Positions 1 through 10,168 of a DNA stretch of 64,000 nucleotides are shown one piece after another. A model generated the notes under the pieces. The model was not told the origin of the DNA. It made no database searches and saw nothing but the letters and a program-made list of their open reading frames with translations. Each line of letters opens with the position of its first letter. Position 1 is the first letter of the stretch. Source of the DNA: a bacterium (GTDB lineage Bacteria > CSSED10-310 > JAFGSJ01); assembly GCA_016934675.1 (NCBI GenBank), contig JAFGSJ010000051.1, positions 139,387 to 203,386 of the forward strand, given 5' to 3'. The translations under genes and the position numbers were made by a program.

Positions 1-2
1 GT

Positions 3-1187
3 TCAATCCTTCTGCTGCCGCTGGTGATCATGTTTATCCACAATTTTAGCACCTACGCCGGTGTGTATCTGCCCTTTCTGGAAAAGTCCCGGTATCTTGG
101 ACCGATCTGGCGGTTTCTGGAATCAAATCATCTGCTTTTCAGTGTTATGTTTGTGTCATTGGGGCCGATCTGTGCGTACCTGTATCACCGGCGATTTTTC
201 AGGTTGGGACTGGAATATCCAGAACAGGCTGACGCCGAGAATGGGAATTCACTCGGTCGATATTTGACCATAATGAATGGTTTTCGTCTGATTGCATTCC
301 TGGCGTTCTCGCTCTTGACCATCGATTATTTCAACCATCAACGCTGCGACTTCTATCAGACGGTGCGCTGGTTGAGTTGGTACTGTAGCCAGATTGGACT
401 GATTGTCATGGCCAGTCTGATCTGTGCAGCGTTCTTGTTTCCTTCCAGGGACGATCAGAAAGCTTTCTTCGTTGTTGTTGCTTTCTGGGGGCCTGTCTGC
501 TGGTTTTACCTCTATACACCCCAGATTGAAGCCTATCAAATTTGGGCGGTCCGTCGATTTGTGCCCATGATCATTCCGCTGGGACTCCTTCTGGCTTGCC
601 ACGGTCTGTTCAGCCTGACCTCGCGCTGGAGCAGAAGAACCCAGATTCTCCTGATCGGCCTGGTGACGCTATTTCTATCCACTTGTTTCTTCAGCTATAG
701 TGTCCGGATAATGGCGAAACCCATGTACCGTCATGTTCTCGACCAAATCCGCGAGGTTGACCGGCAGTTACCGCCAGGCTCGATGTGTCTGTTCGAGCGT
801 CAGTTATCAGGCCTTCACCTTCACACTGCTTTGAACTTTATCCACAAACAAAATACTTTTATTCTTCAGAATGATCTAACCGATCTGTCTGTTTTGTTGA
901 CGTATATAAACGAACGGATCGATGAGGGAAAAAGAATTTTTCTGTTTTCTCGGCAGTTCATATCGGCTGAAAGAATACCATTTCTCGTGCTAAGTAAGCG
1001 AGCACGCGAGTATACAATCAGGATCGATATTTTGGAATCGACTCTGATCAGGCGGGCTGAAAGGACTTACACGTATGATTATCCCTTTAAAATCTATGAG
1101 ATTTTTGGAGAGAGAAACCTGCCTTTTACTCCAGAGAAAATCAATTTCGCTGAGAGTGTCCCCGGCAATGAGTCCAAAGCTGAGTAG
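3..1187 (+). CDS. C-terminal part of a multi-pass membrane protein, glycosyltransferase-C-like (partial)
   Basis: The reading frame is open to the left edge, so only the C-terminal part of about 390 residues is present. GTG and ATG codons at 24 and 30 are probably internal. Several hydrophobic segments alternate with short loops, and a membrane stretch carries the phrase AVRRFVPMIIPLGLL, which resembles the last membrane helices of GT-C or GT39-type lipid-linked sugar transferases. After the last helix comes a soluble tail of about 150 residues (EVDRQLPPGSMCLFER onward). The catalytic N-terminal loops of such enzymes lie outside the window, so activity cannot be judged. The next gene starts 106 bases downstream on the same strand. 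GT-C assignment is inference from topology and phrase similarity. Confidence 0.6.
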   Translation, partial: SILLLPLVIMFIHNFSTYAGVYLPFLEKSRYLGPIWRFLESNHLLFSVMFVSLGPICAYLYHRRFFRLGLEYPEQADAENGNSLGRYLTIMNGFRLIAFLAFSLLTIDYFNHQRCDFYQTVRWLSWYCSQIGLIVMASLICAAFLFPSRDDQKAFFVVVAFWGPVCWFYLYTPQIEAYQIWAVRRFVPMIIPLGLLLACHGLFSLTSRWSRRTQILLIGLVTLFLSTCFFSYSVRIMAKPMYRHVLDQIREVDRQLPPGSMCLFERQLSGLHLHTALNFIHKQNTFILQNDLTDLSVLLTYINERIDEGKRIFLFSRQFISAERIPFLVLSKRAREYTIRIDILESTLIRRAERTYTYDYPFKIYEIFGERNLPFTPEKINFAESVPGNESKAE

Positions 1188-1293
1188 GAGAAATGATCTG
1201 AACGGTTCTCAGCACCTGCTTGACGATTGAGCCTGAGAGGACCTACATGCAGGCTGAATTTCATTTAGAAACTTGAGAGGGGTTTGAAGCACC

Positions 1294-2718
1294 ATGAAAA
1301 TACTCCTGGTTAATCCCTATTTTCTTGAGCGGGATGCTAACGAGACCAACATCATGAAGCCGTACCCACCGCTCGGTCTACTGATGGTAGCTGCAGCCCT
1401 GAGAGAAGCCGGTCATGAGCCCGTTGTCTTTGATGGGACTTTCGAGTCCTATTCTGCTTTCCGGACAGTACTGAATCAGAAGAAACCTGACCTGGTCGGT
1501 TTGTATGCCAATGTGGTCACTCGAGAGGTTTCGCTCGATTTGATCAGGATATGTCGTGAAGCGGAGATCGAGTTGATTGTCGGTGGTCCGGAACCTTGCA
1601 CCGATCCACAGGCCTTTCTCAAAGCCGGTGCATTAGCCGTGGTAAACGGTGAGGGTGAGATTACAGCGACCGAATTGGTCAATTACCTGGCTGATTCACA
1701 GAACAAGCAGAGAGACAATCTCGATTTGGTAGCCGGGGTATATATGCTGAGAAACGGCACATTGGTCCAGACCGCCGTCCGCCCGCGCGTCCGTGATCTC
1801 GATACCTTGCCCATGCCGGCTCGTGATCTGGTCCCTATCGAACGTTATCTTGAAGCATGGCGGACTAAACACGGCTATTCCTCACTCAACCTGATCACCT
1901 CACGGGGTTGCCCCTATCAGTGTACCTGGTGCTCGAAAGCCGTGTTCGGTGATTTGTTCACCCAGCGTTCGGTCGCATCGGTCTTAGCCGAGATCAAGAC
2001 ACTTCAACAGGAATACGCACCCGATCAATACTGGTTTGCAGATGATCTGCTTACCCTTAATCGTGACTGGATCCTCGAGTTGAGTCGCCAGATGAGCACT
2101 CAACCGGTCCAAGTCCCTTTTGAATGCTTGGCCCGGGTGGATCGGGTCGATCAGGAAATATTATCGGGACTGCATCGGGCTGGTTGTTACCGGATCTGGT
2201 ACGGCGGTGAATCCGGCTCGGACAAGATGATCAGATTGATGAAAAAGGGTTTTACCACAACCCAGATCGGCGAAGCAGTCAAGCTGACAAAACAGAATGG
2301 TATCGAAGCAGGTCTATTTATCTTGATCGGTTATCCCGGTGAAACCATGAAGGACCTTTTCTTGACACTGAGTATGATCAGGCGGATAGGACCCACGACC
2401 TGCGGCACATCCGTGGCCTATCCCATTAAAGGTACAGTATTTTATGAACAGGTCAAGGACGTGCTTTCCCCGGATTACACCTGGAGCCAACGAAACGAGA
2501 ACCGTATTTCATTTCGCGGGCTCTATTCCGAGCGCTATTACTGGTTCGCCGTTCGCTTGGTCAATAATTGGAACCTCTATTATCGTGGTAAGCAGCAGGG
2601 CGACTCGATCCTCAAACAGTTGGTACGGGCGGGCAAGATTATGATCGCAGGAAGCGCCAGCCTTGTAATCGGCTTGTTCTGTCATCTGGAAAATCGACTC
2701 CGTAGAGAGAAAAGCTGA
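1294..2718 (+). CDS. B12-binding domain radical SAM protein
   Basis: A 474-residue protein. The N-terminal 130 residues look like a cobalamin-binding Rossmann domain of the BchE/HpnR type (PPLGLLMVAAALREAGHEP, later IVGGPEP), without the classic DxHxxG motif. The middle carries the radical SAM cluster motif CxxxCxxC (RGCPYQCTWCSK, about residue 205). The GGESGS stretch near residue 305 is typical of this superfamily. The product and substrate are unknown; relatives modify lipids, hopanoids or peptides by methylation or C-C chemistry. A purine-rich GAGAGGGG lies about 12 bases before the ATG. The C-terminus is basic with a hydrophobic stretch, suggesting membrane contact. A second family member lies at 13901-15274. 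Confidence 0.88.
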   Translation: MKILLVNPYFLERDANETNIMKPYPPLGLLMVAAALREAGHEPVVFDGTFESYSAFRTVLNQKKPDLVGLYANVVTREVSLDLIRICREAEIELIVGGPEPCTDPQAFLKAGALAVVNGEGEITATELVNYLADSQNKQRDNLDLVAGVYMLRNGTLVQTAVRPRVRDLDTLPMPARDLVPIERYLEAWRTKHGYSSLNLITSRGCPYQCTWCSKAVFGDLFTQRSVASVLAEIKTLQQEYAPDQYWFADDLLTLNRDWILELSRQMSTQPVQVPFECLARVDRVDQEILSGLHRAGCYRIWYGGESGSDKMIRLMKKGFTTTQIGEAVKLTKQNGIEAGLFILIGYPGETMKDLFLTLSMIRRIGPTTCGTSVAYPIKGTVFYEQVKDVLSPDYTWSQRNENRISFRGLYSERYYWFAVRLVNNWNLYYRGKQQGDSILKQLVRAGKIMIAGSASLVIGLFCHLENRLRREKS

Positions 2719-2825
2719 CCACTATTCACGATCAGGTTTTTTTGACATTCAAACTGGAATTTATTATGCTCACCCTTGCGAGAAACAAAGCTGATTTCAT
2801 GATGAAAGGAAGGGGAGTGTGACTG

Positions 2826-3665
2826 ATGATCATCGATACTCATGCCCAATTGTACACCAGAAAGTTTATCGAACAGGTCAAAGCCGGAAAAATAACCGGC
2901 CTTGAAAAGATGGGTTATGCATCCTTTTTTAAGGGCATTGTTTTTGATACCATCGAAGACATGGACCGGGCCAGAGTGGACAAATCCATCGTTGTGGCCG
3001 TTGATGCGGAGACAACCAGGGGCTTCAGAGTCAGCAACGAACTCGTTGCGGAGGCTGTGCGTCTGTATCCGGATCGATTGATCGGTTTTGCCGGAGTGGA
3101 CCCACACAAGGGCAAGATTGCTGTGGATGAGTTGGATTATGCGGTGAATGAGTTGGGACTGGTTGGTTTAAAGATCATTCCTCACCTGATCGATCTGTGT
3201 CCCAATGATCCGCTCATGTATCCAGTACTGGACAAAGTGGCCGAACTCGATATCCCGGTGCTTTTTCATACAGGCACACATTTCCATACGGGCTGCAAGC
3301 TTGGTTTCAATCGTCCGGAGTACATCGACGATCTGGCAGTAGATTTTCCCACTGTCACATTTATTATGGCCCACTTTGGCTATCCCTGGTTTTATGAAGC
3401 CATGGCCGTTGTTCAGAAAAACGACAACGTCTATTTCAACATTGCGGGTTGGTCACCGCGCTATATTCCTGAACCGGTAGTCAAGCACATGAATTCTCTG
3501 CTCTCGAAGAAAGTTCTCTTCGGTTCAGACCATCCACTTCTCTCGCGTAAAAAGATCATCGATGAAATCAGGGAGCTTTCTTTAAAAGAGTCAACGCTCG
3601 ACGACTTGTTCGAGCATAATGCCTTCCGCATGCTGTCGCGGGGTCAGAAAAATTTCCGGGAGTGA
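2826..3665 (+). CDS. Amidohydrolase family 2 (TIM-barrel metal-dependent hydrolase)
   Basis: A 279-residue protein with the landmarks of the Amidohydro_2 family (decarboxylases and hydrolases related to ACMSD). It has an N-terminal IDTHAQLY, where the usual HxH is reduced to HAQ, a central HTGTHF, then AHFGYPW, and a C-terminal FGSDHPLL carrying the metal-binding aspartate. Loss of the second histidine of the first motif is common in this family. A GGAAGGGGAG ribosome site precedes the ATG. The substrate cannot be told from sequence. The gap to the radical SAM gene is 107 bases, so co-transcription is possible but not shown. Confidence 0.85.
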   Translation: MIIDTHAQLYTRKFIEQVKAGKITGLEKMGYASFFKGIVFDTIEDMDRARVDKSIVVAVDAETTRGFRVSNELVAEAVRLYPDRLIGFAGVDPHKGKIAVDELDYAVNELGLVGLKIIPHLIDLCPNDPLMYPVLDKVAELDIPVLFHTGTHFHTGCKLGFNRPEYIDDLAVDFPTVTFIMAHFGYPWFYEAMAVVQKNDNVYFNIAGWSPRYIPEPVVKHMNSLLSKKVLFGSDHPLLSRKKIIDEIRELSLKESTLDDLFEHNAFRMLSRGQKNFRE

Positions 3666-3804
3666 CCTATTCCCTGTTAACTGCTTGCTTTATAACCATG
3701 CTTCGATTATAGAGTATTATGATAATGAAAGTATGATGCATTGTGTACGGATAAACACTTGTTAAGACTGACCAATCCGCTTCGAGATAAAGAGGAGTCC
3801 GCGT

Positions 3805-4950
3805 GTGGATGAGCTAGTGCTCCTTGTTGAAGATGAAAAGCAGACACGGGACATCATTCTCAAAAGCCTCGAAGACGAAGGCTATAAAGTCATTGCCACG
3901 CCACGGGGAGACAAAGCCATCCAGATCGCTATCCGGGAAAAACCAGATCTGGTTATCCTCGATATCATGCTCGAAGGACCGCTCGATGGCTACAGCGTCG
4001 CACGCAGTCTGAATGTGCTCGACGAGACCAACGCTCCCTATATTATTTTTCTCTCGACCAAGAAGGAGGTCCGGGACCGGATTCAGGGCTTCGCCACTGG
4101 GGCCCATGATTTCATCAGCAAGAATGATTTTTCCTCTGATGAGTTTCTGGCACGAGTCGAGAATGGATTGCGGATAAAAAAAACACACGATTCGTTACGC
4201 GATCGTTCCAATATTGACGGTTTAACCAATTTGTTCAACCATCGTTTTTTCATGGAAGAATTGAATCGTGAGGTCGAAAAAACCATACGCTTGAATATGC
4301 CTCTTTCATTGGCTTTTCTGGATGTTGACGACTTTAAAATGTTCAACGACCGTCTTGGACACTATGCCGGTGACCGGGTCCTGGCCCAGATCGCAGATAT
4401 TATAAAAAAAAGTTGCCGTACTAGTGACATCTCGGCCCGTTATGGCGGTGAAGAATTCACGATTATCTTACCCACGACTGATATTCAAGGGGCTCAAATC
4501 GTCATGGAACGGATCAGGAAAGCTATCGAGCATAATAAATTCCCGGTCCGTGGTTCCGGTGTGTCCATGGAATTCGAAAAAGTGACGGTCAGTATCGGGA
4601 TTGCCAGTTATTTCAGCGGATTGAGCCCCCAGTTACTCATCGAATATTCAGATAAAAAGGCCCTGTATCGGGCCAAGAGTGCCGGTAAGAACCGGATTTA
4701 TGTTTTTGTGGGATTTGACGATCAAGGTAAAGATATTCTGATTGACGCCGCCGGGCGCAAGCCCGATCACATCGATATTTCTTCACTTTTATATAAACTC
4801 AAGGAAGTAGAAGCAAAGGTATTGAATATGGATGAACCGCAGTTTTTAAAGCCTTTAACAAGGGCCAGAAAAGAGATCGAAACATTAGCTGAGGACTTGA
4901 AACAATTCTACCAGAAACGAATAAAGGACAACGATGAAACCGAGTCATAG
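3805..4950 (+). CDS. Response regulator with diguanylate cyclase (REC-GGDEF)
   Basis: A 381-residue cytoplasmic signalling protein starting at GTG after an AGAGGAG ribosome site. The receiver domain (residues 1-125) has the acidic pair at 9-10, phospho-acceptor Asp53 (LVILDIML) and the conserved lysine in FLSTKKEV. The GGDEF domain (about 140-305) has GGEEF at 214-218 and an upstream RxxD inhibitory site, R205-x-x-D208, so it should make cyclic di-GMP and be product-inhibited. About 65 residues of charged helix follow (KEVEAKVL to FYQKRIKDN). No cognate kinase is adjacent. The 3' end overlaps ruvC by 17 bases, which is an unusual partner for the ruv genes. Confidence 0.93.
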   Translation: MDELVLLVEDEKQTRDIILKSLEDEGYKVIATPRGDKAIQIAIREKPDLVILDIMLEGPLDGYSVARSLNVLDETNAPYIIFLSTKKEVRDRIQGFATGAHDFISKNDFSSDEFLARVENGLRIKKTHDSLRDRSNIDGLTNLFNHRFFMEELNREVEKTIRLNMPLSLAFLDVDDFKMFNDRLGHYAGDRVLAQIADIIKKSCRTSDISARYGGEEFTIILPTTDIQGAQIVMERIRKAIEHNKFPVRGSGVSMEFEKVTVSIGIASYFSGLSPQLLIEYSDKKALYRAKSAGKNRIYVFVGFDDQGKDILIDAAGRKPDHIDISSLLYKLKEVEAKVLNMDEPQFLKPLTRARKEIETLAEDLKQFYQKRIKDNDETES

Positions 4951-5488
4951 TCATAGCCATTCTTTTATTTCAGCAACCGTTATGGGTATTGATCCCGGCT
5001 TGAGTATAACAGGTTATGGGCTCATCCGGGGCGATCGCTCTCGGATAACACTCATCGAGAGTGGCGCGATCCGGACGAACAGTAGCCAAGGTCTGCCAGC
5101 CCGGCTCAAACAATTATATACAGGCTTGAATGAAGTCATGACCACATATAAACCAGATCATGTGGCCATCGAGCAGATTTTCCTGGCCCAGAATGTCAGT
5201 TCGGCCATGAAACTGGGTCAGGCCCGCGGGGTCGCTCTTATGACCGCCTTTGCCTGTGGCGCAGAAATAGGCGAATATTCGGCCATCGAGGTCAAGAAAG
5301 CCGTGGTCGGCGTGGGTCGGGCTAGTAAAGAGCAGGTCCAGATAATGGTCCAGCATCTTCTGGCTTTGAAGAATCGCCCGGAACCGGCTGATGTAGCTGA
5401 TGCGCTCGCGGTGGCTATCTGCCATTTGCATACGATTCAGAGCCTCTGGCCAAAACAACCCCTGCGGAACAGGAGATTTATGCGATGA
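4934..5488 (+). CDS. ruvC: Crossover junction endodeoxyribonuclease RuvC
   Basis: A 184-residue Holliday-junction resolvase that cuts junctions processed by RuvAB. The RNase H-fold catalytic acids are visible: Asp20 in GIDPG, Glu in AIEQIF near residue 80, and the C-terminal pair in DVADALAVAICH. The chosen ATG has AAAGGA about 6 bases upstream. It adds an odd histidine/serine-rich leader (SHSHSHS) before the usual start at GIDPG, and it overlaps the GGDEF gene. An ATG at 4982 would give the standard length without overlap, but no ribosome site precedes it. It is translationally coupled to ruvA by an ATGA-type overlap. Confidence 0.95.
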   Translation: MKPSHSHSHSFISATVMGIDPGLSITGYGLIRGDRSRITLIESGAIRTNSSQGLPARLKQLYTGLNEVMTTYKPDHVAIEQIFLAQNVSSAMKLGQARGVALMTAFACGAEIGEYSAIEVKKAVVGVGRASKEQVQIMVQHLLALKNRPEPADVADALAVAICHLHTIQSLWPKQPLRNRRFMR

Positions 5489-6099
5489 TCGCTACGATAC
5501 GCGGTTGTCTGACCACCAAAGAGACCAATTGGATCATCATCGATGTGGCCGGGGTCGGTTTCCACGTTCTCATTCCATTATCCACTTATTACAAATTGCC
5601 ACAAGTCGGTGAAACCATACTCCTGCAGACATCCATGATTGTGCGTGAAGACCATATCGCCCTGTATGGTTTTCTCAGCACCGAGGAAAAAAGGCTGTTT
5701 CACCTGCTGCTCTCAGTTTCAAAAGTGGGGCCGAGGATGGCCCTCAATCTTTTGTCCGGCATCGAAACGCATGACCTGATCACAGCCATTTTGACCGAAA
5801 ATGTGCTGGCAATCAAATCAATTCCAGGTATCGGTTTGAAGACAGCCGAACGGATCATCCTCGAATTGAAGGGCAAAATTGGCCAGGAAGCAGGACCAGT
5901 TTCATCCGGCCTTCCCGCGCTGGACCAGAACCAGAAAGTCCAGATCGATGATGCTCTGGCAGCCCTGGTTGCCCTGGGTTATCGCCAGAATGAGGCCCAA
6001 ACCGCCCTGAAAAAAGCGATACACACCGGAACAGCAGCGAGTATGGAGGCACTGGTTAAACAATCTTTAAACCTGCTTTCAAAAAGAGATAAATCATGA
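5485..6099 (+). CDS. ruvA: Holliday junction DNA helicase subunit RuvA
   Basis: A 204-residue protein that binds the four-way junction and loads the RuvB motor. The N-terminal OB-fold ([13 protein letters not shown] to [13 protein letters not shown]) is followed by the tandem helix-hairpin-helix region ([13 protein letters not shown] and [19 protein letters not shown]). A linker and domain III that contacts RuvB come last ([11 protein letters not shown]). Length matches the family. The start overlaps the ruvC stop and the stop overlaps the ruvB start, so the three genes form a tight operon. Confidence 0.96.
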   Translation: MIATIRGCLTTKETNWIIIDVAGVGFHVLIPLSTYYKLPQVGETILLQTSMIVREDHIALYGFLSTEEKRLFHLLLSVSKVGPRMALNLLSGIETHDLITAILTENVLAIKSIPGIGLKTAERIILELKGKIGQEAGPVSSGLPALDQNQKVQIDDALAALVALGYRQNEAQTALKKAIHTGTAASMEALVKQSLNLLSKRDKS

Positions 6100-7145
6100 A
6101 TAACAGGCTGATCTCGACCCAGGCAGATGAGAATGAACTTCGGGAGGAACGTTCACTCCGCCCACAATCACTGGATGAATATATCGGTCAAGATAAGGTC
6201 AAGGAAAATTTGCAGATTTTCATCGAAGCGGCCCGACGCCGTCATGAAGCACTTGATCATGTCCTTTTTTATGGCCCCCCTGGGTTGGGCAAGACAACAT
6301 TAGCCAATATCATCGCCAAAGAACTCGATGTCGGTTTTACCGCCACTTCCGGACCCGTTATCGAAAAGCCGGGTGATTTGGCTGCAATTCTGACTAATCT
6401 TGGTGAACAAGATGTCCTGTTCATCGATGAAATCCATCGTTTGAGTCGGGTCGTCGAGGAAATTCTCTATCCGGCCATGGAAAGTTATCACATTGATATC
6501 ATGATCGGCCATGGACCCGCGGCCCGTTCAATCAAGCTCGAGCTCCCGCCCTTCACTCTGGTCGGGGCCACAACCCGGGCCGGATCATTGACTTCACCGT
6601 TACGCGATCGTTTTGGCGTCATCCTCCGACTCGATTTCTATGACGTTGATGATCTCGAAACTATTGTCAAACGTTCCGCCGGAATAATGACACTTGAAAT
6701 CGATCAAACGGGCAGTCATGAAATTGCCCGACGCTCCCGGGGAACTCCACGCATCGCTAATCGCCTTCTCCGTCGCGTCCGAGATTATGCCGAAGTCAAA
6801 GCCGATGGTCATATTACTCGGACTGTGGCCGATCAAGCCCTGAAAATGCTCGATGTGGATGAACGGGGATTTGATACCATGGACCGGAAAATGCTCCTGA
6901 CCATTATCGATCATTTCAATGGCGGGCCGGTCGGACTCGATACACTCGCTTCCGCCATCGGTGAAGACACGATCACCATCGAAGATGTGTACGAACCCTT
7001 CCTGATCCAGCAGGGTTTTCTCGAACGAACGCCACGTGGCCGTAAGGCCACTCCCCGAGCCTACAATCACCTCAAAAGGGACATGCCCGCACAAGCCCAG
7101 CAACTTCGCCTGGATGACCTTCTCGAACACAATCAGGATAGCTGA
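6096..7145 (+). CDS. ruvB: Holliday junction branch migration ATPase RuvB
   Basis: A 349-residue AAA+ motor that forms hexamers on RuvA-bound junctions. Walker A is GPPGLGKT (60-67), Walker B is LFIDEIH around Asp111-Glu112, sensor 1 is GATTRAG and the arginine-finger region is SPLRDRFG. The C-terminal winged helix ends in the usual [15 protein letters not shown] region. The start overlaps the ruvA stop as ATGA. No clear intrinsic terminator was seen in the 100 bases before the convergent gene at 7246. Confidence 0.97.
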   Translation: MNNRLISTQADENELREERSLRPQSLDEYIGQDKVKENLQIFIEAARRRHEALDHVLFYGPPGLGKTTLANIIAKELDVGFTATSGPVIEKPGDLAAILTNLGEQDVLFIDEIHRLSRVVEEILYPAMESYHIDIMIGHGPAARSIKLELPPFTLVGATTRAGSLTSPLRDRFGVILRLDFYDVDDLETIVKRSAGIMTLEIDQTGSHEIARRSRGTPRIANRLLRRVRDYAEVKADGHITRTVADQALKMLDVDERGFDTMDRKMLLTIIDHFNGGPVGLDTLASAIGEDTITIEDVYEPFLIQQGFLERTPRGRKATPRAYNHLKRDMPAQAQQLRLDDLLEHNQDS

Positions 7146-7245
7146 AGGTGCGTGTGACACTCATGTGAATGTAATGCAGCATGTCTCGATTGCCACCTTT
7201 CCTTTGGGGATTTGATCTGAGCAACAGCGAGAGTATGATAAAGCT

Positions 7246-8136
7246 TCAACTGCGTTCGGTCAGCGCGACACCACCAATGACCAGCACAGAACCGGCAATC
7301 AGAAACACATGGATGTGTTCGCCTAAAAATATCGCTGCGAAAAAATAAGTGATAATCGGGACGGTATATAAATAAACCCCGACCTTCTGAGATTCTGTGG
7401 TCTCGAGTGCAGCCATGTAGAGTAAGGTAGCCAGAAAGGAACACGTCACTCCCAGGAACGAGATGGCTAACCAGGCCTGAACCGGGATGGTCGTATAGTC
7501 AAAATCGAGCTGGCTGGCCTCGATTATGGCCGGTGGAACCATGGTGATGGCTCCGATATACGTGATTAAGGCGGTCAAACGTAAAGCCCCGAAACGGGAA
7601 ATGACACTTTTACTCATGACTGTAAAAATGGCCCACATCAACAGGCTGGCCAAGACGAGAAGATCGCCCTGAATCTGGCCATCGGAGCCGGTCGATATTG
7701 TGGTATCGCCATGCATAACCATCAGAACTCCAGACATGGCTAACACTATGCCTGTAAATTTGAGTGGAGTAATACGTTCCCCCAGAAATAAAACAGAAAT
7801 GATGGTGATGAACAAAGGTGCAGTCACAGCAAAAAGAGAGGCGTTCGAAGCTGAAGTGGTCATGATCCCGAAGGTCTGGACCGAATAATGAAGGCTCGAA
7901 CCAAACAAACTGATCAAAAACAGAACTATAAAAAGGGAAAAACCGGGGATTCCGACTGCAAAAACCTGGTAGCGTTTGAATCGAAACCAGAGCCAGAAAC
8001 AGAGCGAAGAGATGAGTAAACGGAGCAGGACAATCGCCAGAGGGGGCACAGTGGCTGTGGCAATTTTCGTGGCAATAAACGAAATGGCCCAAAAAAAACA
8101 GGCGATCATAATCATGAGAATCGTCCGCATGCGCAT
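7246..8136 (-). CDS. EamA/DMT-family transporter
   Basis: A 296-residue membrane protein with about ten hydrophobic helices in two similar halves, the typical EamA architecture of the drug/metabolite transporter superfamily. Features include FFWAISFIATKIA near the N-terminus, LFLGERITPLKFTGIVLAMSG at the end of the first half and FLGEHIHVFLIAGSVLVIGG at the end of the second. The repeated LGE-x-(7-9)-G pattern is the family hallmark. A GAGGG lies a few bases before the ATG. The substrate cannot be predicted. Confidence 0.9.
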   Translation of the reverse strand: MRMRTILMIMIACFFWAISFIATKIATATVPPLAIVLLRLLISSLCFWLWFRFKRYQVFAVGIPGFSLFIVLFLISLFGSSLHYSVQTFGIMTTSASNASLFAVTAPLFITIISVLFLGERITPLKFTGIVLAMSGVLMVMHGDTTISTGSDGQIQGDLLVLASLLMWAIFTVMSKSVISRFGALRLTALITYIGAITMVPPAIIEASQLDFDYTTIPVQAWLAISFLGVTCSFLATLLYMAALETTESQKVGVYLYTVPIITYFFAAIFLGEHIHVFLIAGSVLVIGGVALTERS

Positions 8137-8238
8137 CGTTCGCCCTCAATAGTTTAGGAATGTGAGACTAAGCCCTTTGGACTGGACCGAGCCCGAATAT
8201 ATGCTGAAAGCCATGCTCTCATTTCTGGTCGCCAGCTA

Positions 8239-8850
8239 TCATAGAAAACCCTGGACATAATCTGCAATGCCATCGAGTAACATCTGCACCGCAATCAGGA
8301 TGAGGAGCATGCCCATGAGTCGTTCCAGGGAACGCAGTCCCTTTGTCCCGAAGAATTTAAAGAGATAGGCCGAAGAAACCAGGATGGCCGTGGTCATGAT
8401 CCAGGCCAAAACCAGAGATACAATCCATTCATTGAGTCGTTCCGGCTCGGAATTGGCCTGCAAGATCAACAGGGCAATGGTTGAAGGACCAGCCACCAGT
8501 GGCATGGCCAAAGGCACGATAAAAGGATCGCTCTCGTTCTCGACCGCCGCAGGTAGATTCAGGGGAAATACCATCCGGATTGCAATGATAAATAACAAAA
8601 TCCCACCAGCTATGCTTAAACTTGGCTGAGAAAGACCCAAAAAACCCAGAATTTTCGTCCCTGTGACCAGAAAAGCCAGCAGGATAATGAAAGCAATCAG
8701 CATCTCCCGGGTTATTATTTGCATCTTCTGCCGCGGTTGATATTGCTTGAGTATCGCATGAAATACGGGCGTATTACCCAGTGGATCCATCACAAAAAAC
8801 AGGGTAACCGCTAATGAGAGCACATCCGCCCAGTTGAATTGCATCAGCAT
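8239..8850 (-). CDS. MarC family integral membrane protein
   Basis: A 203-residue protein with six predicted membrane helices. Family phrases are present: FFVMDPLGNTPVF near the N-terminus and PLAMPLVAGPSTIALLIL in the middle. The family (MarC/YchE/YhgN) is widespread and its function is unsettled; the old link to multiple antibiotic resistance in E. coli was withdrawn. It starts about 100 bases after the EamA-type gene on the same strand order, but co-transcription is not certain. Confidence 0.9.
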   Translation of the reverse strand: MLMQFNWADVLSLAVTLFFVMDPLGNTPVFHAILKQYQPRQKMQIITREMLIAFIILLAFLVTGTKILGFLGLSQPSLSIAGGILLFIIAIRMVFPLNLPAAVENESDPFIVPLAMPLVAGPSTIALLILQANSEPERLNEWIVSLVLAWIMTTAILVSSAYLFKFFGTKGLRSLERLMGMLLILIAVQMLLDGIADYVQGFL

Positions 8851-8885
8851 GCTAGTTCTAATCCTTGACTCGACACCAAATAATA

Positions 8886-10046
8886 TCAGTCGCCCAATTT
8901 TTTAAATATCTCTAAATATTTTGGTTTCAATCTCTCTAAAGTAAAATGCTGTGACAGAAGAATCGCATTTTGACTCAATTTTTTCCTTAAAGTTTCATCC
9001 TGATAGAGCGTAAGAATCTGTTTAGAGAGACCTTGCTGATCGCCAGGTTTAATCTTTAATGCTGCTTGTGTTTCGAGGAAAAGGAAATCTGTTGATCCAG
9101 GAAGATATGAAACAATACTGGGGAGACCAGTCAATATAGCTTCCAACACCACGTTAGGAAGCCCTTCTGCATAACTTGGCAAGATAAAAATATCAAGTGT
9201 TTTCATGAAACGAGCAACTTGCTCACGTGTTAGCGTTCCCAAATATTTATAGCTATCTTCTGGTAATTCTCTAAAAAGATCAGCACACATTTTGTGATCA
9301 TTTGGATCAGTTTTACCTGCTAAAACCAGTTTGCCATTGACTATGTCCTTTCTCGCGATATTCCATGCACCAATAAGATCTGCCACACCTTTTCGCTGAT
9401 TAATATATCCGACAAATCCTATCAGAAAGTCTTCTCCTGAACATCCAAATTCCTCTCTAATCCTATCCCTTTCATTCTTATCTTTTGGAGGACAGAATAC
9501 CTTTGCGTCCTTTGGTTGAGGCAGCATAAGGATTCTATCTTTGTCCCAACCGAATTCAATTGATTGCCTGAATAATCCTTCTCCAAGGGGCAGAATCAAG
9601 TCAGCGTGTCCCAGAAGATTTACAAAAAAATGCGAAATAAACGTCGGATATTTCTTCTTCGATACATAATCTATAGGACCATCACATCCCTGTAGAGTAA
9701 GTTGCAGCAGTATTTTTATTTTAAGTAATTTACACAATACAACTAATAAAAATAATTCAGGAATAGGAGAATTAATATATATAATATTTGGTTTGTCGGC
9801 TTGCCTGAGTAATTTCCAGGTTGCTTTTAGAGTAAATAACCAAAACCAAGGAAATTTATCGACTCGAGAGTTAATGAATTCAATCGGATTCTGCAAGGGA
9901 GATTCATGCTCTGATCTGTTCGAAGTGACAATGATTACACGTTTACCTTCATTTCTTAAGAAGTAGGCCAATTCATCAACTCGGCGGCTTGCTCCTCCGG
10001 AATTAGGCACAAAAACCCTTGACAGTAGCCAGATTGTTTCAGACAA
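8886..10046 (-). CDS. Glycosyltransferase family 4
   Basis: A 386-residue GT-B glycosyltransferase. The N-terminal acceptor domain has the glycine-rich NSGGASRRVDELAYFL loop. The C-terminal donor domain has IGFVGYINQRKGVADLI and the signature PSYAEGLPNVVLEAI with the family EX7E arrangement. The start is TTG at 10046, preceded by AAAGGAA about 8 bases upstream. It is clearly more AT-rich than flanking genes and shares this with the next two upstream genes, suggesting a transferred surface-glycan block. Sugar and acceptor are unknown. Confidence 0.9.
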   Translation of the reverse strand: MSETIWLLSRVFVPNSGGASRRVDELAYFLRNEGKRVIIVTSNRSEHESPLQNPIEFINSRVDKFPWFWLFTLKATWKLLRQADKPNIIYINSPIPELFLLVVLCKLLKIKILLQLTLQGCDGPIDYVSKKKYPTFISHFFVNLLGHADLILPLGEGLFRQSIEFGWDKDRILMLPQPKDAKVFCPPKDKNERDRIREEFGCSGEDFLIGFVGYINQRKGVADLIGAWNIARKDIVNGKLVLAGKTDPNDHKMCADLFRELPEDSYKYLGTLTREQVARFMKTLDIFILPSYAEGLPNVVLEAILTGLPSIVSYLPGSTDFLFLETQAALKIKPGDQQGLSKQILTLYQDETLRKKLSQNAILLSQHFTLERLKPKYLEIFKKLGD

Positions 10047-10168
10047 GAAAAATTCCTTTGCGATTGCGATTTCAATAGTTGAATTATAAGAATAAGAAGA
10101 AAAATAGGAAAAAAACGGACCTTTTTAGAAACGACACAGATTTCAAACAAAGTTGGATAAGCACGGAT

